NCBI RefSeq assembly: GCF_000687475.1
Contig: NC_057318.1
Span: forward strand, 4,402,001-4,466,000
DNA from: Ustilaginoidea virens
Lineage: Eukaryota; Ascomycota; Sordariomycetes; Hypocreales; Clavicipitaceae
Length of the DNA: 64,000 nucleotides
Direction of reading: 5' to 3'
The notes under the pieces were generated by a model. That model was not told the DNA's origin. It did no database searches and was given only the letters and a program-made list of their open reading frames with translations. Shown here piece after piece: positions 32,688-44,153 of the stretch. The stretch's first letter is position 1. Each line of letters starts with the position of its first letter. The position numbers and the translations under genes are program-made.

Positions 32688-34962
32688 TTCGGGCAAAGAA
32701 AAAAAAAGGAGGCAGGTAGATTTTTATAGACAGGGCGTGATCGAAGCGAATGACCAACGGCAGATGAAATCGGCTCGCTGCTGGCGCTGATGGACCCTAT
32801 GCTATGGGAGGGACTGTGTTTGGTCTTGGAAAAATGTGTCTATTAGTGATCAACTTGCGTGAATAACTAACCGAGATGCTGAGGACATGTTAAATACAGA
32901 TAACTTGTTGGCCGATGCAACGAAAGCCGGACGAAGGCGAAGAAGCGCAGCGGCAATATGAGAAAAGACTGGAAATAAAATAAAAAAAAAGAAAGAAAAA
33001 GAAAGAAAAAAGACAAGAGATAAAGGCGACGAAACGAAAAGAAGAGAAAAGCAGGAACAGCAGTGACAGAAGATTGCAAGAAGCTTGCCGATACGTACAA
33101 TGTACTCGTCAAATAGTATAGGGAATAAAACAACCAGATCAAAACTGGATAAGGGCTTCTTCTCGTGCCCGGAAGTCTTCACGCTCTTCCTTCCCTCCCA
33201 ACAATGAAAGCCGAGACGCAGACTCCGTGTCTGGCGCTGTACAGGCAACGCGGATCAAGTTTGACAGGCCAACAAGATGTGATAACGCCGCGACCGCCTA
33301 GCATGAACAAGACGGCCCATGAAAAGTCAGGTTCGCCTATGCCAGCTCTCTCTCAAGGAAGACAGTTCCTCAAATAACGATCCCCGGCGGCTTGAGTCCA
33401 GTCGACTCAAACGCTCGATGTAACGACGCTGCAAAATGTGAGGCTCGGGCGATGAGATGTGTCCAAACCAATGACGACCGAAGCCGTCTCTGAGATGCAG
33501 AAACTCCTGGTCGAAAGTGCGGGCTGCTGGCAAGCGATTCTCGTGCAAGGCGGCGGAGGAAGAGAGAGGTGAGTGAGTGCAAGCTAAGATTTGGCAAGGC
33601 TCCACGTCCACGGCACCGACGAGAAACTCGAGACAAAGCGTCTCAGGACAGGGATCCACACCTGCACCTTCGCACCTTCCTCACTTCTGTTACATGTTTA
33701 CGGAGTATATAGGAGGTTCTCTGACCGGCACCGGAGCATTAATGTTCCGGATCGCTCAAGCATTTGCACATTTCTGTCTCGACAGCTCCTAAACACTCGA
33801 TTCAATTTTGGGTCTGAACTGGCTAACTCGACCCATTTCGAAATCCAGCGATCCCCCGGCATGATGTACGTACTTTGCATGTCATCCCCCCCATCTTGTC
33901 TAGCTACCTAGGTAGTTTTCTATTTCCTAGTGCGCACCTGCATACAGGCACGAGTCTCTCCATCAACTCGAACCTGTTGTTGCCTGGATGGAATGGTTGA
34001 CGGTTTGCACAGAAGAGGCGACGTCTTTGCCAACGTCCAGTAACCATCGCACACATTCACGAAACCATTCATCCTCGCCAAGGCTCCGATGCCGCTGACT
34101 CATAAATCAAGACTTGACGCGGCCTATGTAATATACTTGACCACTTAATATTCTTGGCCACTTAATATACTTGACCACTTGGTTGTTCTCACCACGTCAG
34201 GCGAAGCAAGCCGTAGAATGCGAGTAGGTCTTATACTCTACGACTTGAGCCAGCATCTGAAGATATAGCTCATGTGATCCCGGAACATCCCTTGAAGCTG
34301 GATTTTCCCCACCGCAATCGCTCCCTTCCCTTCATGAGCGTATGCAATCTCGGCTTCAGCTCAGTTGTCTCCACGGTTCGCGCTATCGCAGAACCCTTGC
34401 TTGGCTTGAACCAAGGACATTCATCGACCTGTAGTTCAATTTTGAGAATCACATGTTGGCGTGGGCCTTGCATCGGCGTGAGCGGCAATGCTGACATCAA
34501 ACATCAAAGGTCATTCCTACTAGTTGAGGCTCCTGTTTCGAAATCTCCAACAATACCATCAAGACCTGGTAGAGAACATGACTCGTGACCGATCTGCTTG
34601 TGCTTTAAATCAAGGCATAGGATTACCGACCGGCATCCTTATTCTGTCCCGAGGAGTATCTCCCAAGATGTTTTCCCACTCTCTCTCTCATAGTTGCCAT
34701 CGAGATAATGATGTAGGCTCGCTCGCAGCGGTTTTTCTTGTCTCTCGGTAGCCACACTGGTCACTCCGTTTTCGACTTGTTTAGGAACTGTATTTTCATG
34801 AAATTTCCGTAGGTACGAGTTACACGAAGCTTACCCGTGTCGAGCGCAGAAAGCATACCCAGGCATCATCCCTCATCATTCATTATGAAGCTAGATTTCA
34901 GAAATCGCGAATCTAGGTGGCTTTAGTATTTACTTTGGGTTGGATCTGACAAAAGTGTTGCG
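32688..34962. other. Intergenic: CPSF6-like promoter to DCAF11 3' end
   Basis: About 2.3 kb. An open frame on the minus strand at 33327-33659 begins only at GTG and has no supporting context, so I do not annotate it. Contains TACGGAGTA at 33699-33707, CTACCTAGGTAG at 33904-33915 and a 17-bp repeat at 34129-34179. Confidence 0.5.
34129..34179. repeat. 17-bp tandem repeat, 3 copies
   Basis: Three tandem 17-bp units (TAATATACTTGACCACT), the middle with two changes. AT-rich, non-coding, downstream of DCAF11. Confidence 0.92.
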
Positions 34963-37274
34963 CTAAAAACTGGATTGGTTATAGGCCGCTGGGTTCGGCC
35001 GCAGCAGCGCGTCCACACTACGCCGCATATCGGGCTCGCCTTCATCTTTAGAGGACTCATTGAACGCGTGCAGAGTGCATGTCCCCCTGGCCATGCTGTA
35101 TCCATTCCATGCTGACGCTGCGATTTCCCCAGTCAGCTCATCGTCGCATCCACAGATCAAGCTTCCGACGAAACAAAATGGGGAGATGCCCTACTCACCG
35201 ACTATCATGGGGGCGCTCGGATGCCAACTTGCATCGCGCACACACGTGCCCCAGCCTGTAGGTTCCTCAAAGTAAAGGCGGGTGTGACGATCTGCTCGCC
35301 TTGTTCCCATGGTGGCTTTTTGGACGTCAATCTTCCCAGCGAGCGTTGCATCCATGTTCCAGATGTACACTTTGCCGTCAGCGCTCCCCGAGTATACGTA
35401 ACGAGAGTTTGTTGCTGATGGCGGGGAGAAATGGCATCTGATGAGCGTTCTCAAAACTTTGTGCCCCCTGAACGTGACGACCGAGTTATCGTTGGGATGC
35501 TTGTCCCAGCTCTCTTCGTCGTAGGCCTCTCTGCGGTAGTCGAAGCCGCTCACGTTGCTGTACCGGGACAGGTCGAGTTCACGAAACTTGTTTGTAGACA
35601 TGACCATGCGCAGATCCCACAGCTTCATGCTTTGGTCCTTGCCATTGCTGAGAATGTATCGCCCGTCACCTTTACTGTCGATATATGTCAGGCCCTCTAC
35701 GTGCCCCACAAAGGCGCCTGCTTCTCGTCCGTCGCCCATACTCCTCCTGTCCCACACCTTGATCGTGGCGTCGTCCGAGCCAGAGTAGAGGATGTGGGGG
35801 GAATTTCTGTCCGCAAAACATACTGCATTAACATGATCATCATGGCCGTCTACATGGTGTAGAACCCGACGCGACTCGATATCGTAGACGACTAACGAAT
35901 TGGAGCTTGTGCCAGCCACGAGCTCTCGACCATCGCCAGAGAATCTGATGGACCAGATGCCAAATCCGCCACGACTCCTCCGGCCCGATCGCGTTGGTCT
36001 TGCATCACCATCGTCCAGGTCCAAGGTGTAAGGATCTCCCGCATCGTTGGGGTCGGTCGGAGCTATGGAGACCATGCTCTGAATGGACGTGAACGCCAAC
36101 CAGCGATTATCGGGACTTAACGAAGCGTCGGTCAAGGTCCACTGCCCCCATGGGTACGTGACGGTTTTGTAGTGTGTCCAGTTATATGCATTTGACGTGT
36201 CGTACATTCGAACTTTGAAGTCCTGGCAGCACGAGAAGAAGAAGTTGCCGTCATCTGAAAACTGACCGGAATATACGGGGTCGTCGTAATGGATGATATT
36301 TTCAACCGTTGTCCCAGGTATCATCGACTGTTTATGCCTTGTGAGCTTATGAAGGTGTTGGATTCACGGAAAGGATCAGGATGTGTTTTTTTCACCTGCG
36401 TCACCAAGTCATTGTTCCGCCTTCTATCCTCGCGATTCCCAACCCCTAGCTCCCTCTCGAGCATCCGCCTTGCGATGTGCTTTTTCGCGTGCAGATCGTA
36501 GTTATTTGCGCCAAATGCACCTGCGCGCATAAGCTTGAAACCTTCTTCATTTGGCACCTTGGGGAAACGGTTGGGATCTTTGGCTTGGCGTCGTCTACGG
36601 ACACCCCAGTGACCGAGAAAGCTTTCGTCATTGGTGTCATCGCTGAAAAGGGCACTGCTAAGGTCTCGGTTGCGCAAGAGTGCCATGAGTTGTGCTCTCG
36701 TCAATAAGCCTGATCTTCCACCTTCTGAGAACGGGCGCGCGCTTTGTTAGCTGCTGGTTGCCCGAAATTTTGGCTTTGAAATATGATGAAAACGCCGGGG
36801 TGTACCTCGGAAAAGCGCCATGACGTTTCGTAACGGATCGCTTTCATCCGCGTCCCCATCAACCTCAACATCCTCGTCGACCTCCACGTCTTCCACGTCG
36901 TCTTCGCTACCTTCTGCATCGTCACTTTGGTCGTCTTCAAGGAGAAGTTCGATTTCTATTTCATCGAGTAGAGAGTCCATAGGAGCATCTACAGGCAAAT
37001 GGCTTGTCAGGATATCTGCAAAAATAAGACTGGAATGGGGCCAGTAAAGACTCTGTCACCGCCACGCAATGAGCGTACCTTGGAAATCATCATCCTCTTC
37101 GTCGGGCTCATCTCGGTAGTCAGGGTCCGTGTTACTGGATCCATCCCCAGCTACCATGTCGTCAATATCGTAATAGTAGCTGCCTCCATCTCCGTCGCCG
37201 CCCTCGTCGGCTGATGCGTAGTTGTGGGACGTGTGAGGAGAATCCGAGCTTGTATCGGCACTAGGCGTATCCAT
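34963..37274 (-). CDS. DCAF11/WDR23-like WD40 protein
   Basis: Exons 37274-37079, 37015-36806, 36724-36396, 36327-35199 and 35117-34963 give 672 residues. The N-terminus is long and acidic (DPDYRDEPDEEDDD, DVEVDEDVEVDGDADESD). A short conserved part follows (GLLTRAQLMALLRNRDL, HIARRMLERELG). The WD40 propeller starts near 245: PVYSGQFSDDGNFFFSCCQD, ILYSGSDDATIKVWDRR, ILSNGKDQSMKLWDLR and YVYSGSADGKVYIWNMD. WDRR and WDLR match the WDxR box used by CUL4-DDB1 substrate receptors, and the order agrees with DCAF11/WDR23 and LEC14B. In animals WDR23 targets NRF2/SKN-1 and is an oxidative-stress regulator. The fungal target is unknown. All splice joints keep frame with GT-AG sites. Confidence 0.88.
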
Positions 37275-37691
37275 GGACGAGCTGGGATATACACACGCAC
37301 AAAGCCGAGAAAAAGAGTACAGGATATGGCGATTAGGATTATGGCCGTGGCAGAGGCGTTTGAGGCTAGTTTTAGACGTATGGGATGGGATGCGAGCGGT
37401 AAGCTGGAAGAGGAGTCAAGATCTCTCAATATTGCTCAGCTTAGCTAGCTCAAGGGTTCTAGATGCAGCAGGTGACGCGGATTTCTTTTCCAATTTCCCT
37501 CTCTGAAATGGGGTAAGAAAAGAGGCGTATACTCGACAGCTACGAACGATGATTCAACGAGCGGGTAGATGATTTTGGGTGATGGGAGTGGCCAAACGGC
37601 GTACGGCTGTGGTCAAAAGGTCGATCTTATCTGAGCTGGCAGCAATGCGTGTGACGACATTACTATAGGGATTTGAGCAACCAGACATAAG

Positions 37692-37707
37692 TACTCCGTA
37701 CTCCGTA
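37692..37707. repeat. TACTCCGTA motif, doubled
   Basis: Two overlapping TACTCCGTA copies, TACTCCGTACTCCGTA. Part of the dispersed set. Confidence 0.85.
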
Positions 37708-38303
37708 GCGGGGTTGACGATTACTTGGATGACGGAAACGAGCTGTTCCCCACTGAAACTTTAGCCACCAAGCCCGAGGACCATTTGCCATACAGTTGTG
37801 TACACTGTGCATTTGGGTGAAAACGCAGGTACTTATTTTGTAGGGGGTACCTGTCTGTCACCACGCATCAACGATCAGCTCTCAACCATCGCTTTCGAAA
37901 CCAGCAAATTACCCCCATCTGTATGTCGCTTCGGCACGCAATTGAGAGAGAAAAAGCCTATTTGCTTGAGGCGACTTGCTGCTCTCTTTAGGCAAGTTAG
38001 GAGAGGTTTGTGAGCACCCTTGGTACAGGGGCGACACGGACAACAACTGAACCCTGCCAAGTCGCACAACCTTGCTTTGTCGCTGCACTGTGACGCTACA
38101 TTTACATTGGCCTGGAAATTGTTCCAAGCATTGAATACAGGTAGATACCTACTCTTTCCGCATGATTGTGAAGCCAGAGTGCGAAACGAATCAAACTGCT
38201 GCTTTCCATCATTCGGTCCGACTGGAGGAGAGTTTATTTCTGGCACATCTGCTTGCCGCCGTGTTCTCATCGATCCCCTTCAACATGAACGAACTTGCTC
38301 AGG

Positions 38304-38350
38304 ACTCCGTGCTCCGTACTCCGTGCTCCGTACTCCGTGCTCCGTACTCG
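38304..38350. repeat. Heptamer array CTCCGTG/CTCCGTA, about 6 units
   Basis: Alternating CTCCGTG and CTCCGTA heptamers in a row, giving a 14-bp higher-order period. It ends in CTCGGTCC. It lies about 420 bp upstream of GDT1 and is the densest cluster of this motif in the window. Confidence 0.9.
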
Positions 38351-38772
38351 GTCCTTCGTACCGAGTTTCGATTACCTAAGCTACCTCCTTCCTACCGAGT
38401 AGGCTAGCACTCACAGGCATGGCGGCGCGCCACGCCAACACGCGACCAGCCCAATCCAGACCCGGCAAACTTAACCAACAACCAAACGACCAGGCCCCTT
38501 TCTTCCAAATCGACTCCGACTGTGGACAGCGCAGCAACATCTCCTCAGCTCTCAGGTCTTTCATCCAATCAAGGCCGTCACGTCTATTTTTGTTCTATAT
38601 AGAAACAGACCAGAGGGATAAAAGAATCATCCGACCTCGCAACCACCCGTCCTCGCAACCACCCCGCACATCGTCCCTCGAATTCGCCCCTCGAAGCCCT
38701 TTCGTCTGCCCCCCTTGGCAAACCTGATCGACAGAGAGGCGGTTTGAGCGCGAGGAAATCTGCACAGTCGCC

Positions 38773-40567
38773 ATGAAATTTTACAACAAGCACTCGCCCT
38801 TGCTGTTACTTTTGCTGCCGTCCCTGGCTACCGCTCTGTCGCCCCGAGCAGTTACCCCAGTCAAGCATGCGTCCAAATCTTTGGCCTCATCAACTGCTTC
38901 CAGCAAAGCAGATGACGCCGCTACGTCAAAATCCGGCACAGCGAGCCGGTACAACGCCGCTGCGAACGGTGTTCCTATAGACCGCAAGGATGGAAAGCCT
39001 CATCAAGGTCCTTTTGTCGAGACGGATGGTGTGGCTGTAGATGCCACGGGGCAGAAACTGCCCAAGTTGAAAGGGAGACCCGACGACCCAACCTTGGTTG
39101 ACGGGCAAAAGATCCCCAAGATGAACGACGGCGTCATGTTTGATAAAAATCGCGATCGTCCCGAAAAGGGCATCTCCACTGGCACCGAAGGCGGCGTCAC
39201 GGAGAAGGACAAGGCACGCAAAGAAAAGGAGGGCAAGACGGGTGAAAAGGCGGTGACGAAACCTGAAGCGCCCAAGGAACAGCCCCCGCTTCCGCATAGC
39301 GAAGAACGTAAACTCCGGGGCAAAGAAGACGAAGGAGACAAGGCAAAACAGTCGGCTCACAAGGAAGAAGGCAATACAGACTACACCGGTCTAAATGTAA
39401 AGAAGGCCCCCCCCTTCCCCCCGTTCCCCTTTTCGAGTTAATCGGCATTGTTGTGAGATGAAGCATTAACACGTTTCTGCCGAATAGAAACCGGATGACT
39501 TGCCCGATATTCCAGGGGACAAGAAATCAAAGTCTACCACCGGCGGTACGGTCAAGGATCCCCTCGATCACCTGCCGAGGCCCTCGAAAGAGACGAGCAA
39601 GACAGCTTCGAAATCAAAATCGCCAGTTACGGAAGAAAAGGACGAAGGCATCATCCAACCATTTCATTCATCGGTCCTGTCCTTTACCATGATTTTGGTT
39701 TCCGAGATTGGAGACAAGACCTTCCTTGTAGCCGCTCTTATGGCAATGAAGCATGACCGTATGGTTGTCTTCTCGGCGGCGTTTGGGGCCCTCTTTGTCA
39801 TGACAGTCTTGTCGGCTGTGCTTGGTCACGCCGTTCCCACGCTCATCCCGAAGCGTCTCACCAGCTTCCTTGCTTCCGGGTTGTTCTTTGCATTCGGAGC
39901 CAGAATGCTCATGGAGGGGATGAAGATGAATCCCAACGAAGGCGTATCAGCAGAGATGCACGAGGTCGAGCAGGAACTTGCCGAAAAGGAAAAGGAGATG
40001 AACAGGACGCGTAATGGCAGTGTTTCAGCCTACAGCCTGGAGATGGGACTCGGCGACAGGGCCTCTCGATCGAAGAACCGTTTCCCATCAGCACCACGCT
40101 CACCATCACAGTCTCCGTGCCGCAGTCCTGTCAGACGATCCGGATCCATGAGTGGGTTCGCTCAAGGCGTCAGCAACCTATGCTCTCTCCTTCTCAGCCC
40201 TGCGTGGGTACAGACGTTTGTCATGACCTTTCTGGGCGAATGGGGAGATCGAAGTCAGATTGCCACCATTGCCATGGCGGCCGGTCAGGATTACTGGTGG
40301 GTGACGCTGGGTGCGACTTGTGGCCATGCCATATGCACTGGTGTTGCTGTCATTGGTGGACGAGCTATTGCCGGGCGTGTGAGCCTGAAGATGGGTGAGT
40401 ACTGCCTGCAGCCAACTCGCCTTTGCTAGCCATGGAGAAACGGACAGGAGTCTTTTTTGGAAAGCTAACGCCGAGTTTCTTGTTTGTTTACTGTAGTCAC
40501 CGTCGGCGGAGCCATTGCTTTCATCGCCTTTGGACTCATCTATTTCTTCGAGGCTCTTTACGCATAG
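38773..40567 (+). CDS. gdt1: GDT1/TMEM165 family Ca2+/Mn2+:H+ transporter
   Basis: Exons 38773-39396, 39488-40394 and 40497-40567 give 533 residues. A signal peptide is present (FYNKHSPLLLLLLPSLATAL). An unusually long Lys/Glu-rich soluble segment follows to about residue 265. The membrane part has the two family motifs E-x-G-D-K/R-T/S: ILVSEIGDKTFLVAALMAMK near 278-297 and FLGEWGDRSQIATIAMA near 460. A Ser-rich loop lies between them (SPSQSPCRSPVRRSGS). The last exon supplies GGAIAFIAFGLIYFFEALYA, the final helix. Yeast Gdt1 is a Golgi protein that supplies Ca2+ and Mn2+ for glycosylation. Yeast Gdt1 is about 280 residues, so the added length is mostly the N-terminal segment. Intron 3 has a good GTGAGT donor and CTGTAG acceptor. 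Confidence 0.93.
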
Positions 40568-42971
40568 ATTCCGGCCTCTTGGGATGATTTGACACGTACT
40601 GTACGAGCGGCATTCACTTCCCGTCAGCGATTTTATACCTGGCCGTGTATTTCCTTGTAATTTTGAACAGAAAACAAAACTCATGTACGCAACAGCAGCA
40701 ACAACGACGACGTTCCCCTTATCCATTGTTTCCTCACGCACGGAATCATGCATGTTCAAATGTTTCCATTTCTCTGTTTATCTGTCACGCGATCCCAAAA
40801 TTGACAAGGTTCTCATTCTGGGCGTGAGCAGCTGATTCTCGTCTGGCTCGGAGCCTTTTCTGCATAAGACAAAGACACGGTGGTATAAGCATCATCACCG
40901 TCTTTACACCATCTTGTTTTTTTTTTTTTTTTTTTGGAGGGGGGGGTTTCTCTTTCTTACCAAGCTTTTCCTTTCTTTTTTTTCTTCCTTTCCAATCTTA
41001 CGTTCTTTAATCACATGTGGCCAGTATGTGTGCAGTTATCCCGCGAGAGGGCCAAGTTGTAACACTGTAGTACAGAGCAAGGAAGCAGGACGGTAAAAAG
41101 GGCGGGTTGACGTTGACGTTGACGTTGAAATTGGTGGTCAGAGCATGGAGCAAACGGGGGAACAGGGTATTCCGCACTTATTTGATGCGCATGCTGGAAC
41201 TGGAGTTTTGAGGGAGATGGATGAATGGGGACATGGGGAAACTCCAATGGGATGGATGCGACTCGGTTGGGATGACGGGGTTGACAATTTAAATGGTGTC
41301 AATGGAGCAATTGACAAACGCCCAAGTTGGTCACAACTGGAGAGATGACGGCTGCAGGTGCTTCCAGTGGCCAGGTGCTAACACTGCTGAGCAAATGCGT
41401 GTGTAGTGCGAGTGAGTGCCCGGGCAGTTTTCGGTGCTATTCCCGGATCACGCCGCAAATGGCGTGACTTCATGTCGCTGCCGGAAAGCAACGTGGGGCC
41501 CACAGCCGCCGTCCAGAATGACACGTTGGGTTTAGGCTGTGGCAGCCGTCGCCGGCCGATAGGGTCCTCCTTGTCCTCCCTGTCCTCCGTGTCTAAGCCA
41601 AGGTAGTACGGAGTACGTGCTGGTCGATCGGGTGGAGTCTGGTATCCAGGGGTTACACCACGGCCAGACATGCCATCTAACCACTGCTTCGAAGTTTGGC
41701 CGATCCGGAGCGATCGATATTCTGGAGGAGGAAGAAGCAAGGGGGAAACAGGAGAATAGCACGTGCCGGCGGTTTGGTTTCCACGCATTCTGTTGGACCT
41801 GGTCTGTCGGCTGCTGGCAGCTGTCGGGGTGGACCCCTTGCCCGCAGCCAGCTATCTTGAATTCAATAAATACGAACACCAGGATGGGTTGCATCATGGC
41901 AGACCAAGACGAGCCAGCACCTCAGCACCTAACAACAGCAACAACTCATCAAGCGGGAAACAAACGGCACGGAAATCACATCCAACGAGCAATGCTTCAT
42001 CACTAGCCAAGCCGCCCTCGGCAGGCCCCAAGCCCCGTGAAATTACCTAGGCACTTACAGTACTGCGCCGTGGTCTCAGCTACGGCTTTTCTTGGGAAAC
42101 TCCAGATTCGGAATTCATAATTCCTATTTCGAAATTCCAAACTCGCAGCAGCATATCCCTGACATGTGAAGTGAAGAGGACAGATGCCCCATATACAGCA
42201 CGACATGTCTCGCGTATCGCGCCTCTTGAGTGGACGTGAGCGAGACACCCGGGGGAACTTTTTCCAGCCCTGCCACACGACACAGGGGCCACAGAACAGG
42301 ACCCGGCTTGAGTCCTCCTCCTCCACCGACAACCAACGGCGCGGGCGCATTCCGCCAAAGAGCCGGGGAACCGTGATCCCCCCCTGGGCGCCCCTGCTCC
42401 TGACGTGTGGAACGCGGCGTTGGGTTTTTCGTACGATCCGCTGTTGTGGCAGGCACTCGTGTCCGCAGCCTTGTTCCCAGCCTCGCAGATGGGCTTGATG
42501 CCCGGGCCCCCGATGGGGATGGGGATGGCGAAAACAAAAAGTATCGAGGTGCAGGAGTCGACAGAAGTTCGAGGTGGCGCGCGCTGCGTGTAGAGGAGGA
42601 CGGGCTTACACCGGAGCGTCCGCGACTCAACGTTACAAGTTCCTTTTTCAAAAGGACATGGCAGCCTCTCGATGCAGCAGTGTTCTCTCGCATCTCACAC
42701 GTATAAAGTCGGCTGGTGATGTGCTCTCGTCCGGCTTTTGGCGTTTCCCATTGGAAACCCAGCAGCCAGCCGTACGTGACTTGCCCTTGCATTTGGCAGG
42801 GAGTTGAAGTTGATTTCGCGTCTTTTACATCATACAAGGCGCCAAGTCTCTTGCCAACCCCCCCCGTCTTTGACACCCGCTTGCCGTGTTACTTGGGAAA
42901 TCTAGAAAAAAAAGGAAAAGGAAAACAAAAGAGAACGAAAAGTCGGCCGACCTTCAGACTCGGGTGTCGCC
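40568..42971. other. Intergenic: GDT1 3' side to small CxxC gene
   Basis: About 2.4 kb without a supported gene. Contains a GACGTT hexamer repeat near 41110-41128 and TACGGAGTAC near 41607-41616. Open frames on both strands are low-complexity or begin in poor context. Confidence 0.5.
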
Positions 42972-43303
42972 ATGGATCGTGTGCATCAGGGCCCCCTTTC
43001 CTGCCACCTCTGCGGACAGCTCAACTCGTCTACTATCCCCCAGTCCGAGTGCCTCACCTGCGCGGCGTACGTCAAAAAGCCCCTCCTCTTGCTTCAGGCC
43101 CCCGGTTTCTGCGGTTCCAAGACTCACCCCCTTTTCTCTGCAGTGCCGAACAAGTCAGGAGATTTCAAAACGCCCCTGTGCCGCACCGTCTCGCAGCTCT
43201 CGCGCACGACAGCGTCGACGTCGTCGTCGTTGTCGTCAAGCCATCTTGGCAGTCGTCTCCGGCGGGTAGCGAGCAGCAGGCTTCTTCGTCTTCTCGGCAG
43301 TAA
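42972..43303 (+). CDS. Small CxxC-pair protein, function unknown
   Basis: Exons 42972-43066 and 43144-43303 give 84 residues. The 77-nt intron has GTACGT and TTTTCTCTGCAG. The ATG lies in a good context (GCCATGG). The N-terminal 35 residues hold two CxxC pairs, CHLCG and CLTCA, 16 residues apart, which could form one zinc site (MDRVHQGPLSCHLCG). Exon 2 encodes a helix-like stretch (AAEQVRRFQNAPVPHRLAAL), a run of six Val, then a Ser/Gln-rich tail. I do not recognise the family. Splicing restores one frame across both sites, which argues for a real gene. The Val run comes from a GTC repeat. Confidence 0.5.
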
Positions 43304-43757
43304 AGAGGAGGCATGCTCGCGAGGCAGTGCCTGCCATGGTGTCAGGCAACGCCGCATGTCTCCGTGGATACGAGAATCGAGGGCTGCTACTCTTGAAGAA
43401 GAAATGGGATATCGCCGACAGCGGGAAGCCACCTGTTTGTTCGGATTCATCGCATCGGATCCGGGTTTGGCGGCAAGTCTCTACTCCGTATACGCGTATG
43501 GAAACTCAATGGAGCGGCAGGGCAGACATGTGTCGACATGGCACTTGATTTTCAATACTCTTCTTCTCTTCGAATCATCATAATCTTGTATTTAAAATCT
43601 ATATCATCTATATCCCACAGCCCTGTACTCCGTAAAACCCCACATGTTGATTGACAACCCAGTCACACGCGTACCATTCAATGGCTTGAGTAACCACAAA
43701 CCTCGGAACCGATGTCAACACAAGCAGCCAAAAGCTATGCCATGCCCCCCGTTTCTT

Positions 43758-43790
<33 letters not shown>

Positions 43791-44153
43791 GAAAGAAAGA
43801 ACGAAAAAGGAGTTCGCCAACGCCCAGTTGAAAGATCCGTCTATGCTTCCGTCGCATCTCAACAAAAAGGACTCTTTTTGCTCCTCTTCTGCATTTGCCT
43901 TTACAGCATCACCAGTTGCCTTGCTCGTCTTCCTGGGTCGTATCCCAGATAACAATGACAACGTGCTGCCTTGCGTATATATATGTATCTGCAGCATTTT
44001 TAAGCCAGGCTGATAGAGTACGTGTCCCTCATCAGATCCCCACCGCTTTGTATGGCCTTTTCAGCAATTTTGATGAGAAGCAATCATCAAGTACGGGCCC
44101 ATGACAGCAAGTCGCCAAGCTTACCATGTCCCATCCTGATAGTGCATTCCACT
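43304..44153. other. Convergent intergenic region, small CxxC gene / FLC
   Basis: Contains TACTCCGTA at 43626-43634 and a run of 28 A at 43763-43790. No gene seen. Confidence 0.5.
43763..43790. repeat. Poly-A run (28 nt)
   Basis: 28 uninterrupted A residues on the plus strand, followed by GAAAGAAAGA. On the minus strand this is T-rich DNA downstream of the FLC gene. Confidence 0.9.

Larger units (their letters stand above)
37275..38772. other. Divergent promoter region, DCAF11 / GDT1
   Basis: About 1.5 kb with no gene. Holds TACTCCGTACTCCGTA at 37692-37707 and the CTCCGTA/CTCCGTG array at 38304-38350. Confidence 0.6.

Noticed and set aside
33327..33659. 110-codon minus-strand frame near CPSF6-like
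   Set aside because: Begins at GTG, not ATG, and has no domain or neighbouring splice sites that extend it.
42124..42876. 250-codon minus-strand frame
   Set aside because: No domain, and it overlaps the leader of the small CxxC gene on the opposite strand. Composition is not coding-like.
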